NCBI GenBank assembly: GCA_032622095.1 | Contig: CP136065.1 | Span: forward strand, 242,957,530 to 243,021,529 | DNA from: Siphonodentalium dalli | Lineage: Eukaryota > Mollusca > Scaphopoda > Gadilida > Siphonodentaliidae | DNA: 64,000 bases | Reading direction: 5' to 3' | Shown: piece by piece, positions 36,007-48,958 of the stretch | How positions within the stretch are numbered: position 1 is the first letter of the stretch | Layout: the number at the start of each line of letters is the position of its first letter | Program-made: the position numbers and the translations under genes | Notes under the pieces: generated by a model | Seen by the model: the letters and a program-made list of their open reading frames with translations, nothing else | Database searches by the model: none | Told to the model about the DNA's origin: nothing

Positions 36007-36179
36007 CAAGGCTGATTCCGGGTCAGCTGGTAGAATCTTCTTATGCATCTATTATTGAGAAGATAAAAGTATTCTTAAACAAAATAGGTGTTCCATTGTA
36101 TGAACTTAGCTACATTTGCCTGTGGCACCGCATTGGTTGATAAAATGCCATATTTTAGGTAATGTAAATGAAATTATGT

Positions 36180-36392
36180 TTTTATTAACATTAGTGAAAA
36201 ACCATCAATTGAGTATTTTACCAACTTTTCACAAATTGACTTCACAAAATTAACCGATTTCCCATTTGTTAATCTTGTTTCTTTTGTATTTCTAATATGT
36301 TCTTTATAATGGTTTAATGTACTTATTCCTGTTGAGAAACATTGTGTTGCTATTAGTTTGAGGTTTGGCATTTTTCCTCATAATTGCACTAG
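36180..36392. repeat. Diverged right-end fragment of the E3 family
   Basis: Contains 'gagtattttaccaacttttc', 'cttattcctgttgagaaaca', 'tgttgctattagtttgaggt' and then 'ataattgcactaga'. The order matches the right arm of 33589-36006, with many substitutions. Confidence 0.75.
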
Positions 36393-37056
36393 ATAAATAA
36401 GAATTTATCATAATCCGTAATATCTAAAAACATAGGTAAAGAATTGGCGAACTGTGTGATTATTTGTCGTTCAAATCTTGGAATGAAGTTCATGTCATCA
36501 CAAAATTATACTCGTGTTCAACCTGCTTCGTTGAGAACCGCGTAAAAATCAAACCTACTATATATAGGGTATTTTTTCACAACCGGTTACCAACAGTGTA
36601 GTCATTCACCTGGGTTAGAGTCGATGACCCCCTGCATTTCCTGGTCAATCGACTTTCTCCTCCCTGGTCGCCCGTTTGCAAATTGGAAACCACATACCAC
36701 CACAACCACAAGTACCACCTGTAACACAGTAATGAATGTTACAATCCTTCATATTCAACCAGCTTTGCATTCTACAAAAAATAGATAACCGTCTATGTCG
36801 GAACCATGATACATATTACGTCACTCCGGATGAAAGTATCTTCTCTGTCTGGTACACCCGTGCATTGTAGGTCTACTGGCCGTGTTAGAGGTCGTGATTG
36901 TGATGTTATTGGCGGCAAACTTTGTTGTAATAGGGGATAACCATGCTCGCATTAACACTCATCGGGCCAACTAACTACTAAATTACCGAAGTTCGAAAAA
37001 CTGATATTTTACCGAGATTCGCCAGTATTGATTACTAAAATTCAGAGAATACCTAC

Positions 37057-40000
37057 TAGACTGGTGCGAGTCAAGAACAATCTAAAAAATTTTGCTGTCA
37101 AACTTTTCAGAATGTTTTTGGATAGAATGATCATTACTCTTCAAAATACGAAAATGGGCCACCTTGAAAATGTCCTTGAATCCAAGATGGCTGCCAAAAT
37201 CCAAGATGGCCGCCATAAGGCCAATTTTCCTATCTTGTATCACATTGATGGTGCTGAATTTAGGTTTTATCAGCATGAAACCTTAATATATGCATGACCA
37301 AACTGTTGTCAGATAATAGCTTGATAAAAACACTAACAATCCAACCATATTGATGATTTTGATCCAAAATGGCCGCCAAAATCCAAAATGGCCTCCATAT
37401 TAGGCCAATTTCCTATCATGTGTAATGTTGCTGGGACTGAAAGTTAGTCTTGTCAGCACGAAACATTGACGTATGTACATAATCATTATTCTTCGATGAT
37501 CAATTAATCAAAAAAACTAATATATTAACCACATTAATGATGAATTTATTTCAAAATGGCCGCCAAAATCCAAAATGGCTGCCATAAAGCCAATTTTCCT
37601 ATCTTGTATCACATTGATGGTGCTGAGTTTAGGTTTTATCAGCATGGAACCTTAATATATGCATGACTAAACTGTTGTCAGATGATAACTTGATAAAAAC
37701 ACTAACAAGACAACCATATTGATGATGATTTTGATCCAAAATGGCCACTACAATCCAAAATGGCCACCATAAGGTCAATTTTTCTATCATGTGTAATGTT
37801 GTTGGGACTCATAGTCTTATCAGCATAAAAAATTGATGTGTGTACGTCTTAATTATTCTTAGATGATGAATTAATAATAAAAAAACTAATATAATAACCA
37901 CCATTAATGATGAATGTTATTTCAAAATGGCCACCAAACTCCAAAATGGCCACCATAACAGGCCATAAGGCCAATTTTCCTATCATTGTTGCTGGGTCGG
38001 AAAGTTAGTCTTATCAGCATGACACATTGATGTATGTACGTCTTAATTGTTCTTAGATGATGAATTAATAAATGATACTAATAAATTAACCACATTAATG
38101 ATGAATGTTAGTTCAAAATGGCCACCAAGATCCAAAATGGCCACCATAAGGCCAATTTTCCTGTCATTTGTAATGTTGCTGTGACTGAAAGTTAGTCTTA
38201 GCAGCATGAAACATTGATGTGTGTATGTATGTCTTAATTGTTCTTACATGATGAATTAATAACAAAACTAAAAAGTTGACCACAATGATAATGAATGTTA
38301 TTTCAAAATGGCCACCAAAATCCAAAATGGCCGCAATTTGTTTAATTTTCCTATCATGTGTAAATGCTGGGACTGAAAGTTGGCCTTGTCAGCATGAAAC
38401 CTTGATGTATGTATGTCTTAAGAGTTCTTAGATGGTGGATTAATATAAAAAACCTAATAAAATGACCACATTGATAATAAATATTATTTCGAAATAGCCG
38501 CCAAAATCCAAAATGGTCGCTATATATTCAATATTCCTAAAAATTTATGTATGTATGTCTTAATTGTTCTTAAATTATTAATTAATACAAAAAATTGATC
38601 AAATTAATAATGAATTTTATTTCAAAATGGCTGCAAAAATCCAAAATGATGAATTAATAAAAACAACTAATAAATTGACCACATTAAGGATTGATGTTAT
38701 TTCAAAATGGCTGCCAAAATCCAAAACCGTTAACGGACACCATAATTATGGTAAATTTTCCTATCATGTGTTATGTTGTTGGAACTGAACTTTAGTCTTA
38801 TCAGCATGAACTATTGATGTATGTATGTCTTAACGATGGTCTATCTCTTCATATAACAAGTTTTATATAGTTTCATGGGTATAAAATAATAAATATGAAT
38901 ATAACACATCTGTTCGGAAATGTCTAGAACTATCAATTGATTTTGATTTTATTTGTAATAATTTGTTATGCGATGATTAAATGGGACATACATTTGTTAC
39001 TATTTTTAAACAGACCGCTCAGACGATATCAGGTAGCGATTATTCGAGTTTACCCATTGCCCCGAACGTCAAATGTCCCACATTGATTGTTTGTTGTATT
39101 CCATATCAATAAGCGATAATGAGTCTAATTAACGTTTATTTATGACAAAATTAAATAAATACCATTTCTGGTCTCTGTTAACAGTAACTATTGGTGGTTA
39201 GATAAACGATCACACATGTTTATTATCAGTTTATACCAGAACATGATCAAAATATAATCAATATTAATCGATAGAAGAGTGGATCTTCAATACATATATA
39301 ATATATATTATACCATTGAAACTATATACCACGTGTTTACAAATATATAGACCATCTTTAATTGTTCTTAGACAACGAGTTAATAAAATGAAAGTGTCAA
39401 TGACACTGTAGCTCAACGCGGAGAGGGGATAATGTCATATCTTACAGTCAATGGAGCGATAAGGAATGTGGAAAGTTTAAATGTTTAAGTTACTAGTATA
39501 CTAGTTTAGTCGCCAAGAGCTTTCCGATGAATGGCAACAAGCCATATGGCAACAAGCCATATATCCGACTAAATCCTGAAAAGTTAACCATAATTCTGCT
39601 GTGGTTAAGAGGTCGATTAATTAGAGCATTACTGTATGAGTGGCCATCAATGATGTATTTTTTTTACGATTACATGGGTTTTCAATCACAAATGCAGCAA
39701 TGACGTAGCCATATGGTGGCCAACTTGAATTATGGTGCCCATTTTGAAATAACTTTCATTATTAATATGGCCAGTTTATCAGTTTTTTTTACTGATTCAT
39801 AATCCAAAAACAATTAAGACATACATCCATCAAAGTGGCATGCTGATAAGATTAATTTTCAGTTCCAGCAACATTACACTTGTTAGAAAAAATTGACCAC
39901 ATGGTTCCCATTTGGGATATTGGTGGCCATTTTAAAATAATATTCATTATTAATGCGGTCATTTGATTATGTTTTATTAAATTAAATTCATCATCTGAGA

Positions 40001-41278
40001 ACAATTTATAGACATACAAAATTGGCATTATGGTGGCCCTTTTGAATTTTAGCAGTCATTTTGAAATAACATTCATCCGTTTTTTGTCAATTTATTAGTT
40101 TTTTTTTATCAATTCATCATCTAAGAACAATGAAGACATACATACATCAATGTTTCATGCTGCTAAGACTAACTTTCAGTCCCAGCAACATAACACATGA
40201 TAGGACAATTGACCATATGGCGTCAGTTTTAGATTTTGGCTGCCATTTTGAAATAACATTCATCCTCAGTTTTTTTTTCAGTTCATCATCTAATAACAAT
40301 TTAGACATACAACATCAATGTTTCACTCTGATAAGACTGACTTCCAGTCGCAACAACATTTCACAGGATTGAAAAAAATTGGCCATATGGCGGCCATTTG
40401 GACTTTGGCGGCCATTTTGAAATAACATCAATCCTTAATGTGGTCAATTTATTAGTTATTTTATTATTTTATCATTTAAGAAAAATTAAAACATACATAC
40501 ATCAATGTTTCATGCCGCTAAGACTAACATTCAGTCCCAGCAACATAACAAATGATAGGAAAATAAAATTTATCATATGGCATCCATTTTGGAATTTGTC
40601 GGCCATTTTGAAATAACATTCATCCCTTTTCTGGTCAATTTATTACTTGTTTTCATTAATTCATCATCTAAGAACTATTAATACATACATACTTACATCA
40701 ATGTTTCATGTTGCTAAGACTAATTTCAGTTGCAGAAACATTACATATGATTGAAAAATTGACCATATGGTGGCCATTTTGTATTTTGGTGGCCATTTTG
40801 AAATAACATCCAACCTTAATTTGGTCAAGTTATTAGTTATTTTATTAACTGATCATTTAAGAACAATTAATACATACATACATAAATGTTTTATGCTGAT
40901 AAGACTAACTTTCAGTCCCAGCAACATTACACATGATAGGGAAATTGGTCTTATGGCGGCCATTTTGGATCAAAATCATCATCAATATGGTTGGTTTGTT
41001 AGTGTTTTTATCAAGACATCACCTGACAACAGTTTAGTCATGCATATATCAAGGTTTCATGGTGATAAAACTAAACTTCAAGACCATCAATGCGACACAT
41101 GATAAGAAAATTGGCATTTTGGCGGCCATTTTGGATTTTGGCGGCCATCTTGGATTCAAGGACATTTTCAAGGTGGCCCATTTTTTTATTTTGAATTGTA
41201 ATGATCATTCTATGCAAAAACGTTCTCAAAAGTTTGACACTAAATTTTTTTAGATTTTCTCTGGAATGCCCCTGTCTA
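37057..41278. mobile_element. Large foldback element E4 with tandem-repeat arms, TSD TAC
   Basis: Ends are TAGACTGGTGC (left) and the complement of TAGACAGGGGC (right), flanked by TAC at 37054-37056 and 41279-41281. The arms (about 37057-38830 and 39720-41278) are each built of about 8-9 units of roughly 180 bp: 'aaaatggccgccaaaatcc', 'aggccaattttcctatcat', 'ggactgaaagttagtcttat', 'tcttagatgatgaattaata'. Unit orientation reverses between the arms. The loop includes a fragment of the 6683-type hairpin (39517-39640). No gene is recognised. Confidence 0.87.
39517..39640. repeat. Half copy of the 6683-6905 hairpin element
   Basis: Contains 'gagctttccgatgaatggc', 'ccgactaaatcctgaaaag' and 'ctgctgtggttaagag', ending 'gcattactgtat'. 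It corresponds to the right arm only and lies in the loop of E4. Confidence 0.85.
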
Positions 41279-41618
41279 TACAGTGTTTGTGTTAATACTG
41301 AAATATCTTATGAGAGTCTGGAAAGTAATATAGAATTTTCACGAAATTAGATATTTCTTTCCAGACACGAATGAGATGTTACAGGTATTCAAACAAAAAC
41401 TGTGGGTATTTTTTATTATATTCACCTTATTAATGCTCAAAGTTGCTGAATTATGCGGCATTTTCACTTTTAATTGTACAACAAATTGAAGAATACTCTG
41501 AAAGAAACAACTAGTTGACCCAAATTTTTAAAAAGCTACAGTGAAATAACCAAATTATTTCACTGTGGATTCTAAGAGGTATACGACCATCTACATTTCC
41601 TGTAATTCCCTCTATTTT

Positions 41619-42125
41619 ATACCTTACTCATATTTATATTCGCGCAGTACTATTTTTCGCCCGCCCATTGGTGTGTGAATTTAAAACTGAGCGAAAAATA
41701 GTATGATTCCAAAGTTTAATATAAACCACAGTTCACAGGAGACACAAGAGGGCTATGTTGCTGATTTTAGATATAGTATGATAGTTTGAATAGACAATTA
41801 CGCCTATACATGTATGTATATATTTACATTCGGTCAACCGATATCAAGACCATTGCTCACAATGCCAAGTGACAAATCGTGGTCACATAGACATTTTTGA
41901 AATACTTGTATAAGAAATACTAATATTCCAGGTTGCCACAAAATTATGATGTATATATAGTTACTAGTTTATTGCTTGCACAATGTAAATCCGCCGCGAT
42001 GGTAATAGTACATAAATATTTTTATCAGTTTTGAATTCGCGCATCTATGTGCGCGAATTTAAAGTGCGCGCATTCAAAACTGAACGAAAAATGGTACTGC
42101 GCGAATATAAATACGAGTAAGGTAT
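41619..42125. mobile_element. MITE with about 41-bp TIRs
   Basis: The left end ataccttactcatatttata to 'gcgcagtactatttttcg' pairs with the right end (cgaaaaatggtactgcgcga to 'cgagtaaggtat'). A second inner inverted pair surrounds 'ttaaaactgagcgaaaaat'. 507 bp, no coding capacity. Confidence 0.85.
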
Positions 42126-42793
42126 TCAACCAGTTTATGGTTGATACTAATTTGTATCACGTAAAGGCATATATAAGTATACATACTCGACCGGTCAGTA
42201 AAAACAGGTCGTGGTGTTGATGATCATTTTGATGATACTGCTATTTGAACTTTAAAACTTGATACCATATAACCAGACATGAAGTCAAACAAGTTGTAGA
42301 CGAAAACAATCGTCCACATTATGAGGGCGATAGCCGCTCAAACTGGTGACACACGCACAAGTAAAATCGTTGTATTATACCCCACGCTTCACGCACAGAC
42401 AACGGTCGCGCGTTACACATCAGGCGTAAATAACCAGGGCGACGCGAATGCCCCACGCATGAACACATACCCCACACAAGGACATACACCCGAAACAGAC
42501 ACCGACACCCTATGTATAGGATAATGGCTGAAAACTCTACAACATTTTAGCGAACGGATCGACCGAGATCGAGGGCCGAGATAGTTCCATTCGCCAAAAG
42601 AATGGACAGTTTGAAGCCATTATGCGACTTAAAACTTGACCGAGTACAAAGCGTTAGCTCGGATCACAATGGTTTAACCCGGAAGTGGATCAAGACTCCT
42701 GAATTGTGCCATGCGGTCTATCATATCCATCCGCTATATAAATATTATGTAAACAACGCTTCGGGTTTTGTGTTTTCTTCGTGTCGATCTGTT
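42126..42793. other. No recognised gene
   Basis: A 67-codon plus frame (42321-42524) and a 65-codon plus frame (42602-42799) occur, without domain features. This short stretch is somewhat more GC-rich than its surroundings. Confidence 0.35.
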
Positions 42794-43307
42794 GGATGAG
42801 GAAATGTTCGATGCACGGTGAGCATAAGCTTCCATGTTTCAATTGTGTGTATTCTGCTCACAGTTGAGCGCATGGTGATGAATTTATATGTTTTCAACCT
42901 TCCATTGATACAGATATCTCAGGAAGTTAAATCTCCATCCATAACTTAATTTGCTAATTTGCTTCATTTAAATAGGTGCAGCCACATTTACGTGTAATAT
43001 ATACGGGAAAAGTCACGTGATTCGTTGTATTAGATAATATATGTTACACTGGATGAGGAAATGTTCGATGCACGGTGAGCATAAGCTTCCATGTTTCAAT
43101 TGTGTGTATTCTGCTCACAGTTGAGCGCATGGTGATGAATTTATATGTTTTCAACCTTCCATTGATACAGATATCTCAGGAAGTTAAATCTCCATCCATA
43201 ACTTAATTTGCTAATTTGCTTCATTTAAATAGGTGCAGCCACATTTACGTGTAATATATACGGGAAAAGTCACGTGATTCGTTGTATTAGATAATATATG
43301 TTACACT
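42794..43307. repeat. Exact 257-bp tandem duplication
   Basis: Two head-to-tail copies starting ggatgaggaaatgttcgatg at 42794 and 43051. I see no differences between them, so this is either a very recent duplication or an assembly artefact. Confidence 0.95.
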
Positions 43308-43755
43308 AGTGCTGTTTAATCTTTCAAGATACTATATATTATACTAGTTTGTATACTTCTTTCAGAAGAACGCCTCCTGGTTTTAAAAAGAAAATTATTT
43401 CGCTACCAAAGTTAATATATGTGTGAATGTTACTTACGAGTAGAGGCATTGTTTAATGATTGCCTTTAGTATGGCACTTCCCTGTCCCATTATCGGCTAA
43501 CACGATCACGGTGTTATGACGTTGGTTTAGTTTGGTTGGTGATGTCGAAATAGTACTAAATATTAATTTTCTTGCATTAAATGCCAATAGTATGCTTGGA
43601 TTTCGTTAAAACGTGTTTGGTGATAGAACATGTTGTGGACAAAAGTGCACTTGTGTGTCAGAGCTATATTAGCTTTTTCGTATTTCAGTCACATGTTGGT
43701 GACAATATTAAAATGAAGGATGTATTAGTGGCTAAAATCGAACAATATTGCCACT
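43308..43755. other. No recognised gene
   Basis: A 63-codon plus frame (43581-43772) is unassigned and runs into the adjacent MITE. Confidence 0.35.
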
Positions 43756-43913
43756 CTTTAAGAGGGAGGTAAAGTGGAAATTTTATTATTTTTCTCCCAC
43801 AGGGTTTCCATGAACAAATATATTTTTAATTTGTTGGTCATTTAAAAAAAAAATACATGGTTTTCAACCGGTTCCCACTTCTGGATTGTGCCACTTTACC
43901 TCCATCTTAAAGA
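43756..43913. mobile_element. Small MITE, GGAGGTAAAGTGG-type ends
   Basis: ctttaagagggaggtaaagt on the left is the inverse of 'cactttacctccatcttaaag' on the right. 158 bp in total, immediately upstream of a solo 69-bp palindrome. Confidence 0.8.
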
Positions 43914-43935
43914 AATGTAAGAATTTTTTTTTTAG

Positions 43936-44004
43936 GCCAATGCATTCTCTTATATATGCGAGGCGACCTATGGTCGACTCGCATATATAAGAGAATGCAT
44001 TGGC
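43936..44004. repeat. Solo 69-bp palindrome
   Basis: A single copy of the gccaatgcattctc palindrome, centre orientation gcgacctatggtcga. It is preceded by 'aaagaaatgtaagaattttt', so it is the right half of a paired cassette that lost or never had its partner. Confidence 0.9.
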
Positions 44005-44079
44005 ACAGGGCATAAATGTTGCATGGACTTAGTTTGAAAATAGAACATAGCTGGCTGACTACTGACCTCGGGCACATAT

Positions 44080-44537
44080 GTGACCCGCCATATCAAATCC
44101 AGTCGTAAGTCGGGATTTGTTTACCCTGTGCCTATGCAATCTCTTATATATGCGAGTCGACCATCGGTCGCCTCGCATATATAAGAGAATGCATTGGCCT
44201 AACAATTTTTTATCAATTTTTTAAAATAAATGTTTCTTACAATTTTTAGGACATAAAATATAAAACATCCATTACCCTGCAGGGAGCCCCACACATATAT
44301 TGAAGCATATATAAGAGTGTCGTTTGTTCATGATTGTCTGGGGCTCTGTATGGGTGAAATTATAAAATTGTTAAAGAATACAAGAAAAAAATATTAAAAT
44401 TGTAACAAATTGTTAGGCCAATGCATTCTCTTATATATGCGATGCGACCTATGATCGACTCGCATATATAAGAGAATACATTGGCACAAGGTAAAAAACA
44501 ATCCCGACTTACGACTGGATTTGATATGGCGGGTCAC
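44080..44537. mobile_element. Second MITE type, copy T2
   Basis: GTGACCCGCCATATCAAATC at the left, complement at the right (gatttgatatggcgggtcac), with ATAT on both sides (44076-44079 and 44538-44541). Palindromes at 44130-44198 and 44417-44485; the same 'ccctgcagggagccccacac' middle as T1. It lies 76 bp after the solo palindrome. Confidence 0.88.
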
Positions 44538-44905
44538 ATATAATGATAGTATGTTAAGGGCGAAGTTTGAAGATTTATTAATCTCTCTATTATCGTTCGA
44601 TTTGGATGTTTGTTTTATTCTTGCTCATGTTTTTGTTTTTTCACTTCCATAAATTCAAATACCGTTCCATTTATTTCAGGTTCGAATTATATTTTACTCT
44701 GAACTTAAAACAAGCATTTATTCAATAATTATATCTGTAATCAATAGCAAAATACCTGCCCCCATTTAATTCCACTATATATGACCCATATAGTGCATAC
44801 AAACTATATCCACTTGACTATAAACCCAAATCATGGATATTCATTGCTTCATGTTTTATGCCATTATGGCAAATATTAAAAGGGGATATCGATCTGATAA
44901 CCAAA

Positions 44906-45245
44906 GGACTGACACGAAAACCAAACCGGCTCACTGGACTGACTCAAAAACCAAACCGGCTCCCTGGATTGACTCGAAAACCAAACCGGCTTCCTGGACT
45001 GACTCGAAAACCAAACCGGCTCCCTGGACTGACACGAACACCACACCGGCTCCCTGGACTGACACGAACACCACACCGGCTCCCTGGACTGACACGAACA
45101 CCAAACCGGCTCCCTGGATTGACTCGAAAACCAAACCGGCTTCCTGGACTGACTCGAAAACCAAACCGGCTCCCTGGACTGACACGAACACCACACCGGC
45201 TCCCTGTACTGACACGAACACCAAACCGGCTCCCTGGACTGACAG
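44906..45245. repeat. 30-bp minisatellite, about 11 copies, open in several frames
   Basis: Unit gactgactcgaaaaccaaac followed by cggctccctg; 11 copies 30 bp apart. Because the period is a multiple of three, both strands show long open frames made of 10-residue repeats (TKPAPWTDSK in one plus frame). No start context, splice pattern or domain supports a gene, so it is annotated as repeat. Confidence 0.9.
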
Positions 45246-45529
45246 AAACAAACCAAAATCAGCCGACCACAGTGTCCCCCGAAAACGTGGTAAGTCGACG
45301 CCGCTTTGTTAAAGAAATTTAAAACAATGTTGAAATGTTCTATGTCGAAAGGGTTAATAATTCCGTAAAGAAATAATGGTTCCGTCATCTATATACATGT
45401 TGCACATCTCCAATATGTGGGTAACAATACTCTGAAGTTTCAAATATCTACGATTAAAACTGTAGGAGGAGTCGATTAAACCACGAAGGTACCATCATAC
45501 AGAAAATTATAAAAAAAAAGAAATTCAAA

Positions 45530-46021
45530 GTCGAAAGGCCCATAACTCGGGGAAAAATCATCGGATTCGAACTTTACCTGTATTTTGATATCAGTGACTC
45601 ACATAAAAACGGAATATTCAATTGAACAGTCCAAACTGGAGTTATCATCCGGAAACCAAAGAAAAAAGAAGGAAATTGAAATTTCTAAGTCTAAAACAGT
45701 CCATAACTGTAGGAAAAATCATCGGATGAAACTCAAATTCGAACTCATGTATCTTGATATGACTGATCCACATAAAAACGTTATTTGCAATTAAAGGATC
45801 CAAACTTGAGTAAAATAACTCCATAGAAGAACATCGGATCAAACCCAGAATTGGAGAGTACATGTATTCTTGGTTGAGACACCTACATACCAAGTTTCAA
45901 TCAAATCGGATGATCATTACTGGAGTTATAACTCCGGACGGACGGACCGACGCACGGCTAGACGCATGGACGGACGGAGCTCATTACAATAGTCCCCTAA
46001 AAATAAATGTTTCGGGGGACA
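45530..46021. repeat. Diverged direct repeat ending in GGACGGAC tract
   Basis: The blocks 'ggaaaaatcatcggattcga', 'gatccacataaaaacg' and 'aaatcggatgatcattactg' recur at about 165-bp spacing. The right side has a 'ggacggacggaccgacg' tract and a short inverted pair 'agtcccc' and 'gggggac'. Possibly the 3' part of a SINE-like repeat family. Confidence 0.5.
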
Positions 46022-46289
46022 ATATAGTTCACTGGTAACTGATAATCTTTCTGCTATTTACGGGTCAACATGAATAGTTAGGATAGTTGAGCGGCTGATT
46101 ATTGTTCCGTTATAGAAATGTTTAAACACGTGGTAAAGGTATACGGATATTATAGGGTAACCGATTTCAGCCTTGAAATTCACTCAGCTTCAATCAAGGT
46201 TGTTGTTTTTGTTATAGTTTACATAGACTATAAATAGTTTTGTTGTGGGCTGAGACCCTCAGTCAGTCGAATTACCGATGGTCGTTATG

Positions 46290-46720
46290 GTGCAACACTT
46301 ACTACCATAGGCTGTATGCAACACTTACTACCATAGGCTGTATGCAACACTTACTACCATAGGCTGTATGCAACACTTACTACCATAGGCTGTAGGCAAC
46401 ACTTACTACCATAGGCTGTATGCAACACTTACTACCATAGGCTGTATGCAACATTACTACCATAGGCTGTATGCAACACTTAATGGCATGCACTGTATGC
46501 AACACTTACTACCATAGGCTGTATGCAACACTTAATGGCATGCACTGTATGCAACACTTACCACCATAGGCTGTATGCAACATTACTACCATAGGCTGTA
46601 TGTAACACTTAATGGCATGCACTTTATGCAACAGTTACTACCATAGGCTGTATGCAACACTTAATCGCATGCACTGTATGCAACACTTAATGGCATGCAC
46701 TGTATGCAACACTTACTGTC
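46290..46720. repeat. 26-bp minisatellite, about 16 copies
   Basis: Unit tatgcaacacttactaccat followed by aggctg. A second class replaces the middle with 'taatggcatgcac'. The two classes alternate in the right half. Confidence 0.95.
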
Positions 46721-47455
46721 ATAGGATGAATGCACATCTTGAATCTGTATCTTGCCGTTCACTCAGCTCTGATCAAGGCTGTAAAGAGATTATATACATT
46801 CCTAGGATATATTGACGAAAATCTCACCTCTAAATTGCAAACATCAATGATAAAAATAAAGATAACCAATACAATTTAATATATAACTAATGTTAAGAGA
46901 GTACTTCTTTCCTAACACTGTCTGACTACCTTTGAACTGTTCATCAATCCACAGTCATCTAAAATATGGGTTGTCGATTTATGGTCATGCCGACACGGAA
47001 CATATTATTTCAAACAACCGAAAAAAGCCATCCGAAAAATGCTAAGCAAATCGTACAGGAGTCAAACAGAGCCCATCTTTCTGATAGAAAATCATTCTGA
47101 CACTTCATGACCGATTTCCATTACAAGCGGCTATATTTGTATTCGACTGGTTAAAATGAAATCTTCCGAAATCATTTGATACATTTGAAACACTACCAAT
47201 ATTCGACAGGCTGAAATAATTAACTTCGAGAACGGCTTTAACTTATTTATTGTGCAAACACGCGTCCACATGCGGGTTGGCTGTCAGCTACTAAGCACGT
47301 CGGGTCGCGCGAATCAATTCATTGTAACTATTTTCTGCAGGATATGCGATATTAGCCGACAGATACAAAAATACTACATTGTTTATGATATAAACAACTC
47401 AATCTGTATGCAAATATTAAAAAAATATATTTCTGATCATATGTGCATGCGTTTA
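46721..47455. other. No recognised gene
   Basis: Only a 69-codon plus frame (47252-47461) without domain features. Confidence 0.35.
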
Positions 47456-48483
47456 CCTTAAAGGCACGTGACGCCTTAGTTGTCGAAAATATTCATTTTT
47501 GTTCTAATCACCGTAAACAGAAAAACATTAAAACGCATACAGTTTCGTTCATATATACCATGACCATCACGTAAACAGCATGTTATCATAAAGACCTACT
47601 ATAGTTTACCTAAGCAAGAGTCTGATTGTGTTACATAAGACAGCACAATGCTACTGGCTAATCACACACAAATGGCATAAACGCTCTTTATTAGTTCCAT
47701 ATCAGGAATTCACCAACAAAGAACGCTCTTTATGTTTACTATCATAATATAAACAAACACCAGAAAAGTAACTTTTTATGCTTTTGTTTACATAACAATG
47801 GTCAAACATTCGACAATAACATACTGTTTATGCGATATTTCTTTTTTGTATACGGACAAAGTCTGTCTACATTTTGATGTTCTTTCTGTTTGTGGCGGTT
47901 TTTGACGGGTGGAAATATTTTCACAGGATACCCACCGCCAAGGCCAACCGTACCTTTAAAGATACGGGCGGTGTTTGCGGCGGGTATGTAGCTAAAATAT
48001 TCACCTTCGTCAAAACTGCCATAAACAGAAAGAATTTTTAAAATATAGACAAATTTTGTTCTTATACCAATCGGAAATATGGCATAAACAGTATGTTATT
48101 GTCAAATGTATTTCATTTGTTATGTAAACAAAAGCAAAAAACGTTACAGAACCTGGCTTTTGTTTAGATCCGGATATGGTAACATAAAGAGCGTTATTTG
48201 TTACTGTGTTCCTGATATGGAAATAATAAAGAGCGTTTATATAATTTGTGTGTGATTAACCAATATAATTACGCCGTTATGTAAACAGAAGCAAAATATT
48301 TGTAACACGAGCAGGCTCTTTGTTTATGTACACCACCGTACGTCTTGACGACAATATACTATTTACGTGCTGATTATGTTTGGCATATGAACAAAACTAT
48401 ATATTTTTTAATATTCCTTCTGTCGATGGCGCTTTGAACAAATATGAATATTTCTGCAACGAATGCCGCCCGTGCCTTTAAGG
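47456..48483. mobile_element. Inverted-repeat element with CCTTAAAGGCACG ends
   Basis: CCTTAAAGGCACGTGACGCC at the left and the complement of CCTTAAAGGCACGGGCGGC at the right. An inner inverted pair ('aacgctctttattagttcca', 'ttttgtttacataacaat' and complements at 48115-48250) flanks a centre with 'acccaccgccaaggcc'. Around 1 kb, no coding capacity. No clear target duplication. Confidence 0.7.
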
Positions 48484-48958
48484 AGTTTGTGATAACTTGC
48501 TGTTATTTAAATTGTACTGAAAGTTGGCAGTTAATAACATTTTATTGAAACGAAATAGGTCGAAAATATGTGACTTTAAACGACAATGACATTTAGTGAT
48601 TTGCTAAAATAGAAAAGTTGTCATTGGAAGAGATGTATTAGGGAATGGACATACATCAGGTTTAATTGAAATGGCAACTATTTTATTTCTCTCATTAAAC
48701 CGAACAAGTGGACAATTGCGTAGACAGTATAATTAATAGGACATAAAAGGTGTAACCCCAAATCCAACCTACACCAGAGAGATGTGCAGACGAGGGGATT
48801 GATACAATACGTTTATTCCTACATATCTCGAAGAACAGTAACTTGTAACATTGTTCTGTAAATAAAAGTATTAGATGATAATGTTGCATTGTGTTTGTGG
48901 CTACATGGACTATATGCAAGCGGAATAAATCTAAACCAATGGCGCTATGATAGCCTAA

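Noticed and set aside
44833-45388. Long overlapping open frames of 106-170 codons on both strands as repeat-protein genes
   Set aside because: They are explained by the 30-bp period of the minisatellite; no domain, splice signal or codon-bias evidence.
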